NCBI GenBank assembly: GCA_005879255.1
Contig: VBKY01000254.1
Span: forward strand, 1-21,127
DNA length: 21,127 nucleotides
Direction: 5' to 3'
DNA from: Deltaproteobacteria bacterium
GTDB taxonomy: Bacteria > Desulfobacterota_B > Binatia > UBA9968
Shown here in pieces: positions 7,178 through 14,867 of this stretch. Both the position numbers and the translations under genes were made by a program. The number at the start of each line of letters is the position of its first letter. Position 1 is the first letter of the stretch. A model generated the notes under the pieces. That model had not been told where the DNA came from. It saw only the letters and a list, made by a program, of their open reading frames with translations, and made no database searches.

Positions 7178-9049
7178 GTGTCGAGTGACGAGTGGTTTGG
7201 ACCCGTAAAAAGACCAGGGCGGTTGTTGCGCCACTATTTTCTCATCTCCGTGATCCTGGTCGCCGGTGGATTGGTTGCCAGCGGACTATTGGAAATTTTC
7301 TTTCGCTATCGCGAGAGTAAAGAACACCTTGCCCTCCTGCAGCAAGAAGCTGCCGCGGTGGCGGCGCTAAAGATCGAGCGCTTCATTCAAGATATCGAGA
7401 CGGCGATGAAAGCGGCAGCGAAGGGGCAAGGTGTGGCGCCGGATTTCAAATTTGAGCTGAAAAGGCTTTTTTATCTTGCGCCGGCGATCACTCAAGCGAC
7501 GATTCTTGATGATCGGGGAAGTCAACTGGCGCGGCTCTCGCGGCTGCGAGTTGTTTCAACTGGTAAAGATTCCGACTATTCGTCGTCGACCGCTTTCCAA
7601 CAAGCTCGCCAGGGCCAGTCTTATCTTAGTCCGGTGTTTTTTGCGCGAAACTCTGAGCCTTATTTGACGATCGCGCTGCCCGTCGAACAATTCAAAGGCG
7701 AAATTGTCGGCGTGCTTCTGGCTGATGTCAATTTGAAATACGTCTGGGACGTGGTGTCGTCGATCAAGGCTGGCAAAGCGGGATACGCTTATGTGGTGGG
7801 GCGATCCGGCGATCTGGTCGCTCATCCCGATATCGCCCTGGTCTTACAAAATCGCAACATCGCCGATCTTGCTCAGGTCCAAGCGGCTTTCGGATCGGCG
7901 ATCGACGCGGGAAAGTTCCGAGAGGCAAAGAATATCCACGGCAAGGATGTGATCAGCTCTTTTGCGCTGATCCCGCGGCTTGATTGGGCGGTTTTCATCG
8001 AGCGGCCTATCGAGGAAGTCTATGAAACGCTTTACGGATCGCTGTTGCGTACTTTCACGTTGCTTTTGATCGGGCTTGGCGTGGCGCTTCTTGCGAGCGG
8101 TTTAGTCGCCCGTAGGGTGCTGCGCCCGCTGAGGCGCCTCGGCGAAGGAGCGGATCGTATCGGCAGCGGAGATCTGAGCTATCGTGTCAATTTAAAAACG
8201 CGCGATGAAATCGAGGCGTTGGCCGAACAATTCAACAAAATGGCCGCTGCCCTTCAAGGAGCTCATGACCGGCTAGAGGAAAAAGTAGCCGACAGAACAA
8301 GAGAGCTTGTCACCGCGAACGAGAAGCTCAAGGAACTGGACAAATTGAAGTCCGATTTTCTGTCGAATGTTTTCCACGAGTTGAGAACACCCCTTACCGC
8401 AATAGAAGGGCTGGCCGCTAATATGCTCGACGGCATCATCGGACCGGTTAACGATAAACAGATTGAATACCTTGCGGACATTAAGACCAGTACGGACCGG
8501 CTCGCAAGACTCATTGAGGATCTACTAGATCTGTCGATCATTGCCGCGGAGAGAGCGGAGATGAAGCCGTCAGCTATTTCTTTGCTGGCCTTGGTGCAAG
8601 AGGTTTCCCTTGGGTTGAGAACTATAGCGAAGAACAAGCTGACCGATCTTGAGCTAGGTTCACTGGAGCCGCTGACTGTATGGGCCGACCGAGATAGGAT
8701 TGCCCAGGTGCTTACGAACCTCATCGGTAACGCCATCAAGTTTACTCCACCTCAAGGTAGAGTAGTTGTGTCGGCGCACATGAACGGGGGCGCGTGGGCT
8801 CAGGTGTCCATCGCCGATACGGGGCCAGGCATTCCCCCCGAAGAAGTGAGAAAAATCTTTAACGAATTTTACCAAGTCACGCGGCCGGGAAAACAAAAGT
8901 CCCAAGGAGTCGGCCTGGGTCTCGCCATCTCCAAGAAGCTCGTGGAAATGCATGGAGGGAAGATCTGGGTGGAGAGCGAAGTCGGGAAAGGAAGCATGTT
9001 TCACTTCACATTACCGACTCAACCTGAGACGGATATTCCGGCCGATTAA
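7178..9049 (+). CDS. Membrane sensor histidine kinase (dCache-like sensor, HAMP, HisKA, HATPase)
   Basis: GTG 7178 follows GAGGAGGA at good spacing and lies 15 bases after the solute-binding gene, so translation is probably coupled. The 623-residue product has TM1 at about 20-42, an extracytoplasmic dCache-like domain at about 43-285 ([59 protein letters not shown]), TM2 at about 290-311, HAMP to about 363 and a coiled-coil linker. The HisKA box FHELRTPL carries phospho-acceptor His400. The catalytic domain has the N box (NLIGNAIKF, about 513-521), DTGPGIPP and [18 protein letters not shown]. All catalytic motifs are intact. It should autophosphorylate and pass phosphate to the regulator encoded immediately downstream. 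The stimulus may arrive through the neighbouring periplasmic binding protein; that is inference from gene order. Confidence 0.95.
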   Translation: MSSDEWFGPVKRPGRLLRHYFLISVILVAGGLVASGLLEIFFRYRESKEHLALLQQEAAAVAALKIERFIQDIETAMKAAAKGQGVAPDFKFELKRLFYLAPAITQATILDDRGSQLARLSRLRVVSTGKDSDYSSSTAFQQARQGQSYLSPVFFARNSEPYLTIALPVEQFKGEIVGVLLADVNLKYVWDVVSSIKAGKAGYAYVVGRSGDLVAHPDIALVLQNRNIADLAQVQAAFGSAIDAGKFREAKNIHGKDVISSFALIPRLDWAVFIERPIEEVYETLYGSLLRTFTLLLIGLGVALLASGLVARRVLRPLRRLGEGADRIGSGDLSYRVNLKTRDEIEALAEQFNKMAAALQGAHDRLEEKVADRTRELVTANEKLKELDKLKSDFLSNVFHELRTPLTAIEGLAANMLDGIIGPVNDKQIEYLADIKTSTDRLARLIEDLLDLSIIAAERAEMKPSAISLLALVQEVSLGLRTIAKNKLTDLELGSLEPLTVWADRDRIAQVLTNLIGNAIKFTPPQGRVVVSAHMNGGAWAQVSIADTGPGIPPEEVRKIFNEFYQVTRPGKQKSQGVGLGLAISKKLVEMHGGKIWVESEVGKGSMFHFTLPTQPETDIPAD

Positions 9050-9060
9050 GGAGATGAACT

Positions 9061-9471
9061 GTGGAGCTTTCCGGAGAGACGATCCTTGTAGCTGACGATG
9101 ATCCCTACATCGGCAAGGTCTTGACTGACCGACTGGAAGCCCTCGGCCACCGTGTATTGTTGGCGGCGAGTGGTAAAGGGGTATTGGAGCTGCTCGAGCG
9201 CCATGACCCGCAAGTGGCGCTTTTGGACATCGGCATGGCGGATATAACCGGCATCGAGGTGCTCAAAGAGATCCGCCGGAGAGGACGGGATTTTCCGATC
9301 GTGATGATTACTGCCTACCAAGCCTTTCAAGCTCGACCATATCGCGCTCGTCATTCAGAAAGCCATCGAGCAGCAAAGACTCAGGAGAAAGGTAGAGATT
9401 CTTTCCGAAGAGACGGACAAGCGCTACCAGCTTTTGATAGGCAAGAGTTCCCAAATGACTCAAGCCGTTGA
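9061..9471 (+). pseudogene. Receiver domain of an NtrC-type response regulator, frame broken by an internal deletion
   Basis: GTG 9061 follows AAGGAG that overlaps the kinase stop, so it is co-translated with the kinase. The frame gives a good receiver start: ILVADDDPYIGKVLTDRLEA with its acidic pair, VALLDIGMADITGIEVLKEI with the phospho-acceptor Asp, and PIVMITAY. After codon 9316 the homology stops and the frame runs on meaninglessly to 9471. The next frame resumes at 9320 with KPFKLDHIALVIQKAIEQQ, the usual end of a receiver domain. The stretch normally between ITAY and KPF, about 18-20 residues including helix 4 and strand 5, is missing. A deletion of about 55-60 bases (3n+2) explains both the missing residues and the shift. 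Confidence 0.85.
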
Positions 9472-10264
9472 AACGGCCAGGAAGGCAGCGCAAGCGAAGG
9501 CAACCGTACTGTTGCTAGGCGAGAGCGGGACCGGGAAAGAGCTTTTTGCGCGCGCCATCCACAACTGGAGCGAGCGCAAAGACGGTCCTTTCGTTGCCAT
9601 CAACTGTGTCGGTCTCTCAAAAGAACTTTTGGAGAGCGAACTGTTCGGCCACGAAAAAGGGGCCTTTACGGGCGCGCACCAACTGAAAAAAGGTAAGGTG
9701 GAGTTGGCGCATGGTGGAACGGTCTTTCTCGATGAGCTCGGCGATATCTTGTCGGAGGTTCAGGCCAAGCTGCTCCGCTTTCTGCAAGAGCGGGAGTTTG
9801 AGCGGGTGGGCGGCACAAAATCCATTAGAGTTGACGTGCGCATTGTCGCGGCGACTAATCGCGATATCGCCGCTTATGTTCAAGATGGGCGGTTTCGCGA
9901 AGATCTTTATCATCGTCTTAACGTGATTCCGATTAGGTTGCCGCCGTTACGAGAAAGAAAAGAAGACATTGCCGACCTATCGCAATTTTTCCTGAAGCGG
10001 TTTTCCCTCGATGCTAAGAAAAATTTCACGGAGATAACCAACGAGGCCTTGGAGAAACTCACAGGTTACAACTGGCCAGGAAATGTCCGGGAACTGGCCA
10101 ACGTGATTGAACACGCAGTCGTCCTCGGATCTGATTGCTTTCCGCAATACCAGTGGGCACGTGGGCCTCCTCGCGCGGTATTGCCCGCACCGGGGCGCCT
10201 CGCTGTTCTTCGGTCGCAACGAGGAAGGTGGGCTACGCTGCGTGTACCACGGCTGGAAGTTTGA
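9434..10264 (+). pseudogene. Sigma-54 activator AAA+ domain (NtrC family), detached from its receiver and lacking its DNA-binding domain
   Basis: Homology actually starts at 9320 (KPFKLDHIALVIQ) in this frame; 9434 is only the first start codon. The AAA+ domain is complete: Walker A GESGTGKE, ELFGHEKGAFTGA for sigma-54 contact, Walker B GGTVFLDELGD, the arginine finger region GRFREDLYHRLNVIPIRLPP, and sensor II WPGNVREL. Such proteins remodel RNA polymerase-sigma-54 at -24/-12 promoters. Homology ends at NVIEHAVVLGS near 10127. The expected linker and Fis-type helix-turn-helix are absent, and the frame runs out of phase through the Rieske gene to 10264. The product therefore cannot be a normal DNA-bound activator. 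It is part of the solute-binding protein/kinase/regulator operon. Confidence 0.88.
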
Positions 10265-11249
10265 CGTGAACGGAACCTGCGTCGACATGCCGAACGAGCC
10301 GGCGGAGTGCAGCTTCAAACACAAGATCCGTCAGGCGGCGTACGCTACCTTCGAGGCAGGCGGCGTGATCTGGGCATACTTGGGTCCTCAAGCAGCGATG
10401 CCGGAACTGCCGCAGCTCGAGTGGACGCTTGTTCCAGAGAGTCACGTCTACGTGCACAAGCGCTTCCAGCACTGCAATTATCTTCAGAACGTCGAGGGTG
10501 AAGTCGACTCCAGCCACGTTTCATTTCTTCACCGTGAGTTCCGGCCGGAGAAGTTCGAAGCAGCAATTGCCGGTCAGGTGCTCCTCGCCCGTGCAAAAGA
10601 TTCGGCGCCGAAATTTCTGGTCGAAGAAACCAAGTACGGGCTGGCGATCGGTGCCCGGCGCAACTGGGACTCAGATCATTACTATTGGCGGCTCACGCAG
10701 TTTCTCATGCCGTCGTTCACGCTCATACCGAGCGAGGCTGGCTCGCCGATAAATTTCACAGCCGCCGTGCCTGTCGACGATATGAACATGGTGGGTTTTA
10801 CCGCCACGTGGCTACCGGATCGGCCGATGACCGCGGACGATATCTGTACCATTGAGTCATGGACGGGCGCCTACGCCGAGGTCGATCCACGTACGTTCGA
10901 GCCGGTCGCCAACAGGGCGAACGACTATCTCCTCGATCGCGAGAAGCAGCGAAACAAAAACTTCACCGGCATGCGCGGTATTCGCGAGGAAGACATAGCG
11001 ATTCAGGAGAACCTGTACGGGCCGATAGCGGATCGCACCAAGGAGCACTTGGGTACGAGCGACGCCGGAGTTATCGCGTTGCGGCGTCGCTTGTTGAACG
11101 CCGTGCGCAACCTGCAGGCCGGGCAGGAGCCCCCGGAGCCCCACTGTGGCGGCGCCTATTATGTGCACCCAACAGCCGATCTCATGCCCCGTGATGTGTC
11201 GTTCGAGCAGGTAGCTCGCTCTACCCTGCCGGTTGCTGTCGCCGAATAA
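10107..11249 (+). CDS. Rieske non-heme iron oxygenase, phthalate 4,5-dioxygenase-like alpha subunit, N-terminus lost
   Basis: The Rieske cluster ligands are present (YCPHRGAS: Cys26, His28; CVYHGWKF: Cys45, His48, counted from 10107). The mononuclear iron site follows as GEVDSSHVSFLH (Asp134, His137, His142), with the C-terminal GPIADRTKEHLGTSD and IALRRRLL typical of the phthalate 4,5-dioxygenase group. These enzymes hydroxylate or demethylate aromatic compounds using electrons from a separate reductase; none is encoded nearby. Homology begins only at DLIAF (10128). The usual 50 or so residues before it are missing, and the sequence upstream belongs to the NtrC-type gene. TTG 10107 is merely the first start codon in frame and has no ribosome binding site. 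The substrate cannot be inferred. Activity is doubtful because part of the Rieske domain is gone. Confidence 0.85.
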   Translation: MNTQSSSDLIAFRNTSGHVGLLARYCPHRGASLFFGRNEEGGLRCVYHGWKFDVNGTCVDMPNEPAECSFKHKIRQAAYATFEAGGVIWAYLGPQAAMPELPQLEWTLVPESHVYVHKRFQHCNYLQNVEGEVDSSHVSFLHREFRPEKFEAAIAGQVLLARAKDSAPKFLVEETKYGLAIGARRNWDSDHYYWRLTQFLMPSFTLIPSEAGSPINFTAAVPVDDMNMVGFTATWLPDRPMTADDICTIESWTGAYAEVDPRTFEPVANRANDYLLDREKQRNKNFTGMRGIREEDIAIQENLYGPIADRTKEHLGTSDAGVIALRRRLLNAVRNLQAGQEPPEPHCGGAYYVHPTADLMPRDVSFEQVARSTLPVAVAE

Positions 11250-11785
11250 ATCGAAGGACGCCTGATCCCAATGGAAGCCGTAAACCTCAAACGCACACCT
11301 GCTGTAACGTGGAAATATGTCGAAATCGTGAATAGGTCCCAATGGGAAACGCCTTCTTCAAGCACTGCGGTAAAGAACTCGAACATCCAACGTCAACGTT
11401 TGGATACGCAGTGTATACAAAGTTACCCGCTACCGTTACAGCGCGACGGCGCTAAGCGTTCCATTGCAGAAGTTCCTCCATAAATTCGGCGCATTAAATT
11501 GGATCCATGGGAATGTTCATTTTGGCATCGCTATTGCGCAGAGTTCCTGGCGAGCTGAGGCGAGAATGTCTTTGGCCAACGTATTTTACAGCGGGAGGTT
11601 ATCTTTATGAGTAAGTTCCGCCTTGAGTCGTCCGAGCGACTGCAGGAATAGGTCGCGGTAACAAAAGGATACGTTAGCGATGAAGGATTGCGAGTTCTTG
11701 ACCTCTTGTAGGTCATACAATCGACACTGCGCTTAGTTCGAAAACATGATCTCTTTCTACAATATTCAACCACAGGAGGTGTAGC
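11250..11785. other. Intergenic region before the choice-of-anchor I gene
   Basis: This 536-base stretch has no recognisable gene. A 70-codon frame at 11271-11483 (product starting MEAVNLKRTPAVTWKYVEI) has a weak ribosome binding site and no family resemblance I can see. It also contains a -24/-12-like sequence (11523-11538) and, at 11608-11652, a 14-codon ORF (MSKFRLESSERLQE) behind a good GGGAGG. The remainder shows nothing. Confidence 0.5.
11523..11538 (+). promoter_or_regulatory. Possible second sigma-54 (-24/-12) promoter
   Basis: TGGCATCGCTATTGCG fits TGGCA-N6-TTGC with correct spacing. It would drive the gene at 11786 through a leader of about 235 bases, the same arrangement as the site at 4831. 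The motif is short and may be chance. Confidence 0.3.
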
Positions 11786-13354
11786 ATGAGGCACGTAAGA
11801 TCCACGATTTGTTTCTTGGCTCTGCTGGGAATCGCAATCCTTTGTCCTACAGCGAACGCAAAGCAGCCTAAACAAATTAGCCTTACGCCTATCGGTCGAT
11901 ACAGCGCGGGTCCTGGAATCGAGCGCGCGGAGATCGCCGCCTACGATCCGGCAACCAGACAGATCTTCAGCATCAATCCTACGCTGGCCCGAGTCGACGT
12001 TCTCGACATCAGTGATCCGAACGATCCTGTGTTAGCATTTACGATAGCGCTTGGAGGCCGACCCAACAGCGTGGCGATTCATAAAGGGATCGTCGCCGTG
12101 GCTGTCGAGAATGCGGTCAAGACAGACCCAGGTTTTGTGAAATTCTTCGATACTAGCGGCACACTGCTAAACTCGCTCACGGTTGGAGCCCTTCCCGATA
12201 TGCTTATCTTCACTCCCAATGGCAGACGCCTGCTTGTGGCCAACGAGGGAGAACCCAATGACGCCTATACCATCGATCCTGAGGGGTCAGTCAGCATCAT
12301 TGACATGACCGTAGGCGCGGCCAATCTCACCCAAGCCGATGTCACAACTGCCACCTTCAATGACGCCATACCCAAGACGAACGCCTCCACTATTCGTAAG
12401 TATGGACCCGGTGCCAGCCTCGCTCAGGACCTTGAGCCGGAATACATCGCAGTCTCGCATGACTCGAAAAAAGCATGGGTTACGCTGCAGGAAAACAACG
12501 CTCTCGCCATCTTGGATATCGAGGCAGGCGTCTTTACCCAGCTTGTGGGACTCGGCTTTAAGGACCACAGCCAGGCCGGTAATGGTCTCGATGCCAGTGA
12601 CCTTGATGGCGGAATCAACATCGCCAACTGGCCGGTGTTTGGCATCTACCAGCCCGACGCGATCGAGTCGTATCGAGTTCGCGGCGTAACGTATCTCGTG
12701 ATGGTTAATGAGGGTGACACGCGCGCCTTCACGGGCTTTAACGAAGAAGTTCGGGTAAGCGCCTTGACCTTAGACCCGACTTCCTTCCCCAATGCCGCCA
12801 TTCTTAAACAGAATGCTAATCTCGGCCGTTTAACCGTTACGCGTGCAACCGGTGATACCGACGGCGATGGTGACTTCGATAAAATTCTTGTGCCCGGCGC
12901 GCGCTCGTTCTCAATCCGAACAGCCAATGGGGATTTGGTATTCGACAGCGGCGATGACTTCGAGCAGATAACCGCCGCACAAGTTCCAGCATCGTTCAAT
13001 TCCAACGGCACGGCTGCCACTTTCGATACGCGAAGCGACAACAAGGGCCCCGAACCGGAAGGCGTAGTACTCGGTAAAGCTTTCGGCCGCACCTATGCCT
13101 TCATCGGGTTGGAGCGGACCGGCGGCATAATGGTTTATGACGTGTCGGATCCCTTTAGCCCGACATTTGTTCAATACCTGAACACGACGCCCGATGACAT
13201 CTCACCGGAAGGACTTCTCTTCATCAAGGAAGAGGACAGCCCAAACGGCAAGCCCCTTCTGGTGGTGTCGCATGAAATAAGCAGCACAACTACGATCTTC
13301 GAGATCGCGAAAGGATCGGCGCCTTTTTCTGTTGCCGGGGGGAACGGCCGATAA
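11786..13354 (+). CDS. Secreted choice-of-anchor I / esterase-like beta-propeller protein
   Basis: ATG 11786 follows CAGGAGG. The 522-residue product starts with a signal peptide (hydrophobic CFLALLGIAILCPTANA). The family pattern is clear: LTPIGRYSAGPGIERAEIAAY, GGRPNSVAIHKGIVAVAVE, LLVANEGEPNDAY, DLEPEYIAVSHDSKKAWVTL, a DSIE-like QPDAIESY, a calcium-loop-like DTDGDGDFDK (about 356-365), ARSFSI, GPEPEGVVLG and ISPEGLLFI. These are choice-of-anchor I proteins, exported propellers found alone or fused to phosphatases/nucleases; the catalytic role of the stand-alone form is not established. No C-terminal anchor is evident, since the tail is short and Gly-rich, so the protein is probably periplasmic or released. 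It is complete and undamaged, unlike the propeller at 2993. Confidence 0.88.
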   Translation: MRHVRSTICFLALLGIAILCPTANAKQPKQISLTPIGRYSAGPGIERAEIAAYDPATRQIFSINPTLARVDVLDISDPNDPVLAFTIALGGRPNSVAIHKGIVAVAVENAVKTDPGFVKFFDTSGTLLNSLTVGALPDMLIFTPNGRRLLVANEGEPNDAYTIDPEGSVSIIDMTVGAANLTQADVTTATFNDAIPKTNASTIRKYGPGASLAQDLEPEYIAVSHDSKKAWVTLQENNALAILDIEAGVFTQLVGLGFKDHSQAGNGLDASDLDGGINIANWPVFGIYQPDAIESYRVRGVTYLVMVNEGDTRAFTGFNEEVRVSALTLDPTSFPNAAILKQNANLGRLTVTRATGDTDGDGDFDKILVPGARSFSIRTANGDLVFDSGDDFEQITAAQVPASFNSNGTAATFDTRSDNKGPEPEGVVLGKAFGRTYAFIGLERTGGIMVYDVSDPFSPTFVQYLNTTPDDISPEGLLFIKEEDSPNGKPLLVVSHEISSTTTIFEIAKGSAPFSVAGGNGR

Positions 13355-13524
13355 TGGCCCTTCCAAGGGGAAAATGAGGACTCGGTGAAATCGCTGAGCG
13401 AGCGGCAACTGTGATGCGTCTGATGAGATCTGGTTTTTTGGGAAAATATTCGCGGCTGTTTCCTGATGATCCAAGTTTCGCAAACAAAAATCGTATTGAC
13501 CCAAATTTTGAGAATAAAATTTTC

Positions 13525-13552
13525 TTGACGGGTTTTTTCCGTGTGATATGTC
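13525..13552 (+). promoter_or_regulatory. Possible sigma-70 promoter with extended -10
   Basis: TTGACG (13525-13530) is followed after 16 bases by TATGTC (13547-13552), preceded by TG one base upstream (an extended -10). Transcription would start near 13560 and run into the hairpin, mini-ORF and terminator at 13614-13711. Confidence 0.4.
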
Positions 13553-13613
13553 TCGCGACGTAAAAGCCTCCCCCATCATTGAAAAGGCTTCTAGTGTGAT
13601 CTGAGGCCGACGT

Positions 13614-13662
13614 AGAAACGCAAAACGTTTCTCGGAGGGGGAAAATGCACAGAAGAGTTTAA
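13614..13662 (+). promoter_or_regulatory. Hairpin plus five-codon leader ORF (MHRRV)
   Basis: AGAAACG (13614-13620) and CGTTTCT (13626-13632) form a perfect 7-bp stem with a CAAAA loop. GGAGGGGG follows directly, then ATG 13645 opens MHRRV and TAA (13660-13662), whose last bases begin the terminator stem. A well-placed ribosome binding site for a five-codon frame ending at a terminator suggests a translated attenuation leader; two adjacent AGA (Arg) codons may be the sensing point. Alternatively the G-run is part of a small RNA. Confidence 0.4.
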
Positions 13663-13711
13663 GGCCAGCCGCTCGGGCGATTTGGATCGCCAGGGTGCGC
13701 TGGCCTTTTTT
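13661..13711 (+). terminator. Intrinsic terminator upstream of the GYD operon
   Basis: AAGGCCAGC (13661-13669) pairs with GCTGGCCTT (13699-13707). An inner GGCGAT/ATCGCC stem lies between them, and the T-run (13706-13711) follows at once. It is the clearest terminator in the window. It lies about 350 bases after the preceding gene and 60 bases before the next, so it ends a short leader or small RNA, or acts as an attenuator. Confidence 0.75.
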
Positions 13712-13771
13712 GCTTCCTGAGACCAGTTGCAAGGCCAAAGAGAGTCTCAATAAATTCAAAGGAGGTGCTTT

Positions 13772-14056
13772 ATGCCGAGAGGAGTTATTTTAGTCGACTA
13801 TACAGATCAAGGCCGACGCACAATCAAAGACTCGCCTGATAGAGCCGAAGCGTCTAAGGCTGAGGCGGCGAGACTGGGCGTCCAGGTCAAAGACCTCTTC
13901 TATACGCCAGGCGGACCGCATGATGCTGCAATACTCATTGAGGCGGAGAGTCCCGAGCCTATCAACAAATTTATGTCGAGCGTCCAGTCTTTAGGCAACG
14001 TGAAAATGAAATTTATCCGGGCTTTCTCAATCGAGGAGATGCGTAAGATGGTCTAG
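13772..14056 (+). CDS. GYD domain protein (first copy)
   Basis: ATG 13772 follows AAAGGAGG. The 94-residue product matches the GYD family (PF08734): VILVDYTDQGRRTIKDSPDR, then ARLGVQVKDLFYTPGGPHDAA, a LIEAESPEPINKF stretch, LGNVKMKFIRAFSIEEM. The family is a small ferredoxin-like fold that probably forms dimers; no biochemical function is established. The expected YD of the motif is replaced by HD here (GGPHDAA). It is the first of a run of genes that share strong AAGGAGG ribosome binding sites, and a possible attenuator lies just upstream. Confidence 0.85.
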   Translation: MPRGVILVDYTDQGRRTIKDSPDRAEASKAEAARLGVQVKDLFYTPGGPHDAAILIEAESPEPINKFMSSVQSLGNVKMKFIRAFSIEEMRKMV

Positions 14057-14185
14057 TGGCTAATTGAGCAGGCGGTGAACAGTTTGGAGCAGCCCCAAAC
14101 GAGAACACTGTCAAATTCGCTCCCGGCGCGGTTGGCGCACCGAGAGGAGCAGGATTAACAGAGGTTCCGTAACAAGGAGGTTGTT

Positions 14186-14506
14186 ATGTCTAAGTTTCTG
14201 ATGCAGGTGTCTTTTACCAGGGACGGGATCAAAGGACTTACCAAAGAAGGGGGAACAAAACGGCGAGGAGCCGTACAGCAGTTCTTCGGTACCGTCGGCG
14301 GTAAATTGGAAACGTTATATTTCGCCTTTGGCGACACCGACGTTTTTGCGGTCGTCGATTTTCCCGACAACGTGAGCGCCGCGGCGGTTTCGCTGGCTGC
14401 CAATGCTGCCGGAATTGTTCATGTCAAAGCGACGGTGCTAATCACTCCCGAAGAAATGGATCAGGCCGCAGAAAAAAGCCAAGGTCTTCGCCCGCCGGGC
14501 GCGTGA
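14186..14506 (+). CDS. GYD domain protein (second, diverged copy)
   Basis: ATG 14186 follows CAAGGAGG. The 106-residue product has the same fold pattern as its neighbour: FLMQVSFTRDGIKGLTKEGG, AVQQFFGTVGGKLETLYFAF, GDTDVFAVVDFPDNVSAAAV, VHVKATVLITPEEMDQAAEK. It aligns along its length with the GYD family (FGDTDVFAVVDFP replaces the GYDlv.v.e.P core) and is clearly diverged from the first copy. The 129-base gap between the two holds a small GTTTGG/CCAAAC hairpin (about 14082-14100) but no terminator, so they are probably co-transcribed. Function is unknown; paired GYD genes may form a heteromer. Confidence 0.8.
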   Translation: MSKFLMQVSFTRDGIKGLTKEGGTKRRGAVQQFFGTVGGKLETLYFAFGDTDVFAVVDFPDNVSAAAVSLAANAAGIVHVKATVLITPEEMDQAAEKSQGLRPPGA

Positions 14507-14601
14507 GAAGGCACAAGGATTACAACGGCAGTGACAAAACGTCGGGGGACCAACTGGCGATTGAACCGGTGACTTAACTTAAATAGGTAGACTTAGCGAA
14601 A

Positions 14602-14632
14602 GGGGTGGGGACTGGCAGCGAGTTCCCACCCC
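14602..14632 (+). promoter_or_regulatory. Strong 12-bp hairpin in the operon leader of the 35-residue ORF
   Basis: GGGGTGGGGACT (14602-14613) pairs with AGTTCCCACCCC (14621-14632), with one G-U pair in RNA and a seven-base loop. There is no T-run, so it is more likely an mRNA processing or stability element than a terminator. It ends 12 bases before the Shine-Dalgarno of the next short gene. Confidence 0.55.
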
Positions 14633-14657
14633 CAAGCGAAATTCTGAGGAGGCGCAG

Positions 14658-14765
14658 ATGAACTACTCTAGGCAGATTGCGTGGGCCGTAATCCTCGGCA
14701 TTTTGAGCGCGGCAGCTCATCTATCTGGCGCAAAGCGGCGTTCACACAAACGGCGGCGGTCATAA
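14658..14765 (+). CDS. 35-residue membrane peptide with a strongly basic tail
   Basis: ATG 14658 follows GAGGAGG at ideal spacing, and the frame ends at TAA 14763. The product has a single hydrophobic segment (IAWAVILGILSAAAHLSGA, about residues 7-25) followed by KRRSHKRRRS. This looks like a single-pass peptide with a cytoplasmic positive tail, or a small exported cationic peptide. I do not recognise a family. It lies between the GYD pair and the kinase-like gene, in the same orientation and with the same kind of ribosome binding site, which supports it being translated. Confidence 0.55.
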   Translation: MNYSRQIAWAVILGILSAAAHLSGAKRRSHKRRRS

Positions 14766-14867
14766 AATGGTTACACCGGATGATCTTATGTGGGTTGATG
14801 TCCGGTCACTACCGCCCGTCGACAAGATAGAAGCATACTTGGAAGAATGCAAAGGAGGTCAGCTGTC

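Larger units (their letters stand above)
13355..13771. other. Intergenic leader region of the GYD operon
   Basis: This holds no normal-length gene. It contains a promoter candidate, a hairpin, a five-codon ORF and a strong terminator, listed separately. The left part (13355-13520) is A/T-richer than its neighbours and shows nothing else I can name. Confidence 0.6.

Noticed and set aside
11271..11483. 70-codon frame after the Rieske gene
   Set aside because: Weak ribosome binding site, no recognisable family, and composition typical of non-coding sequence.
11608..11652. 14-codon ORF with a good ribosome binding site (MSKFRLESSERLQE)
   Set aside because: Too short to support as a gene on its own; kept only as part of the leader observation.
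13567..13641. Possible pairing of a C-run (about 13567-13574) with the G-rich ribosome binding site of the MHRRV ORF
   Set aside because: Only five consecutive G-C pairs are possible in the correct antiparallel orientation, so a riboswitch-like fold is not supported.
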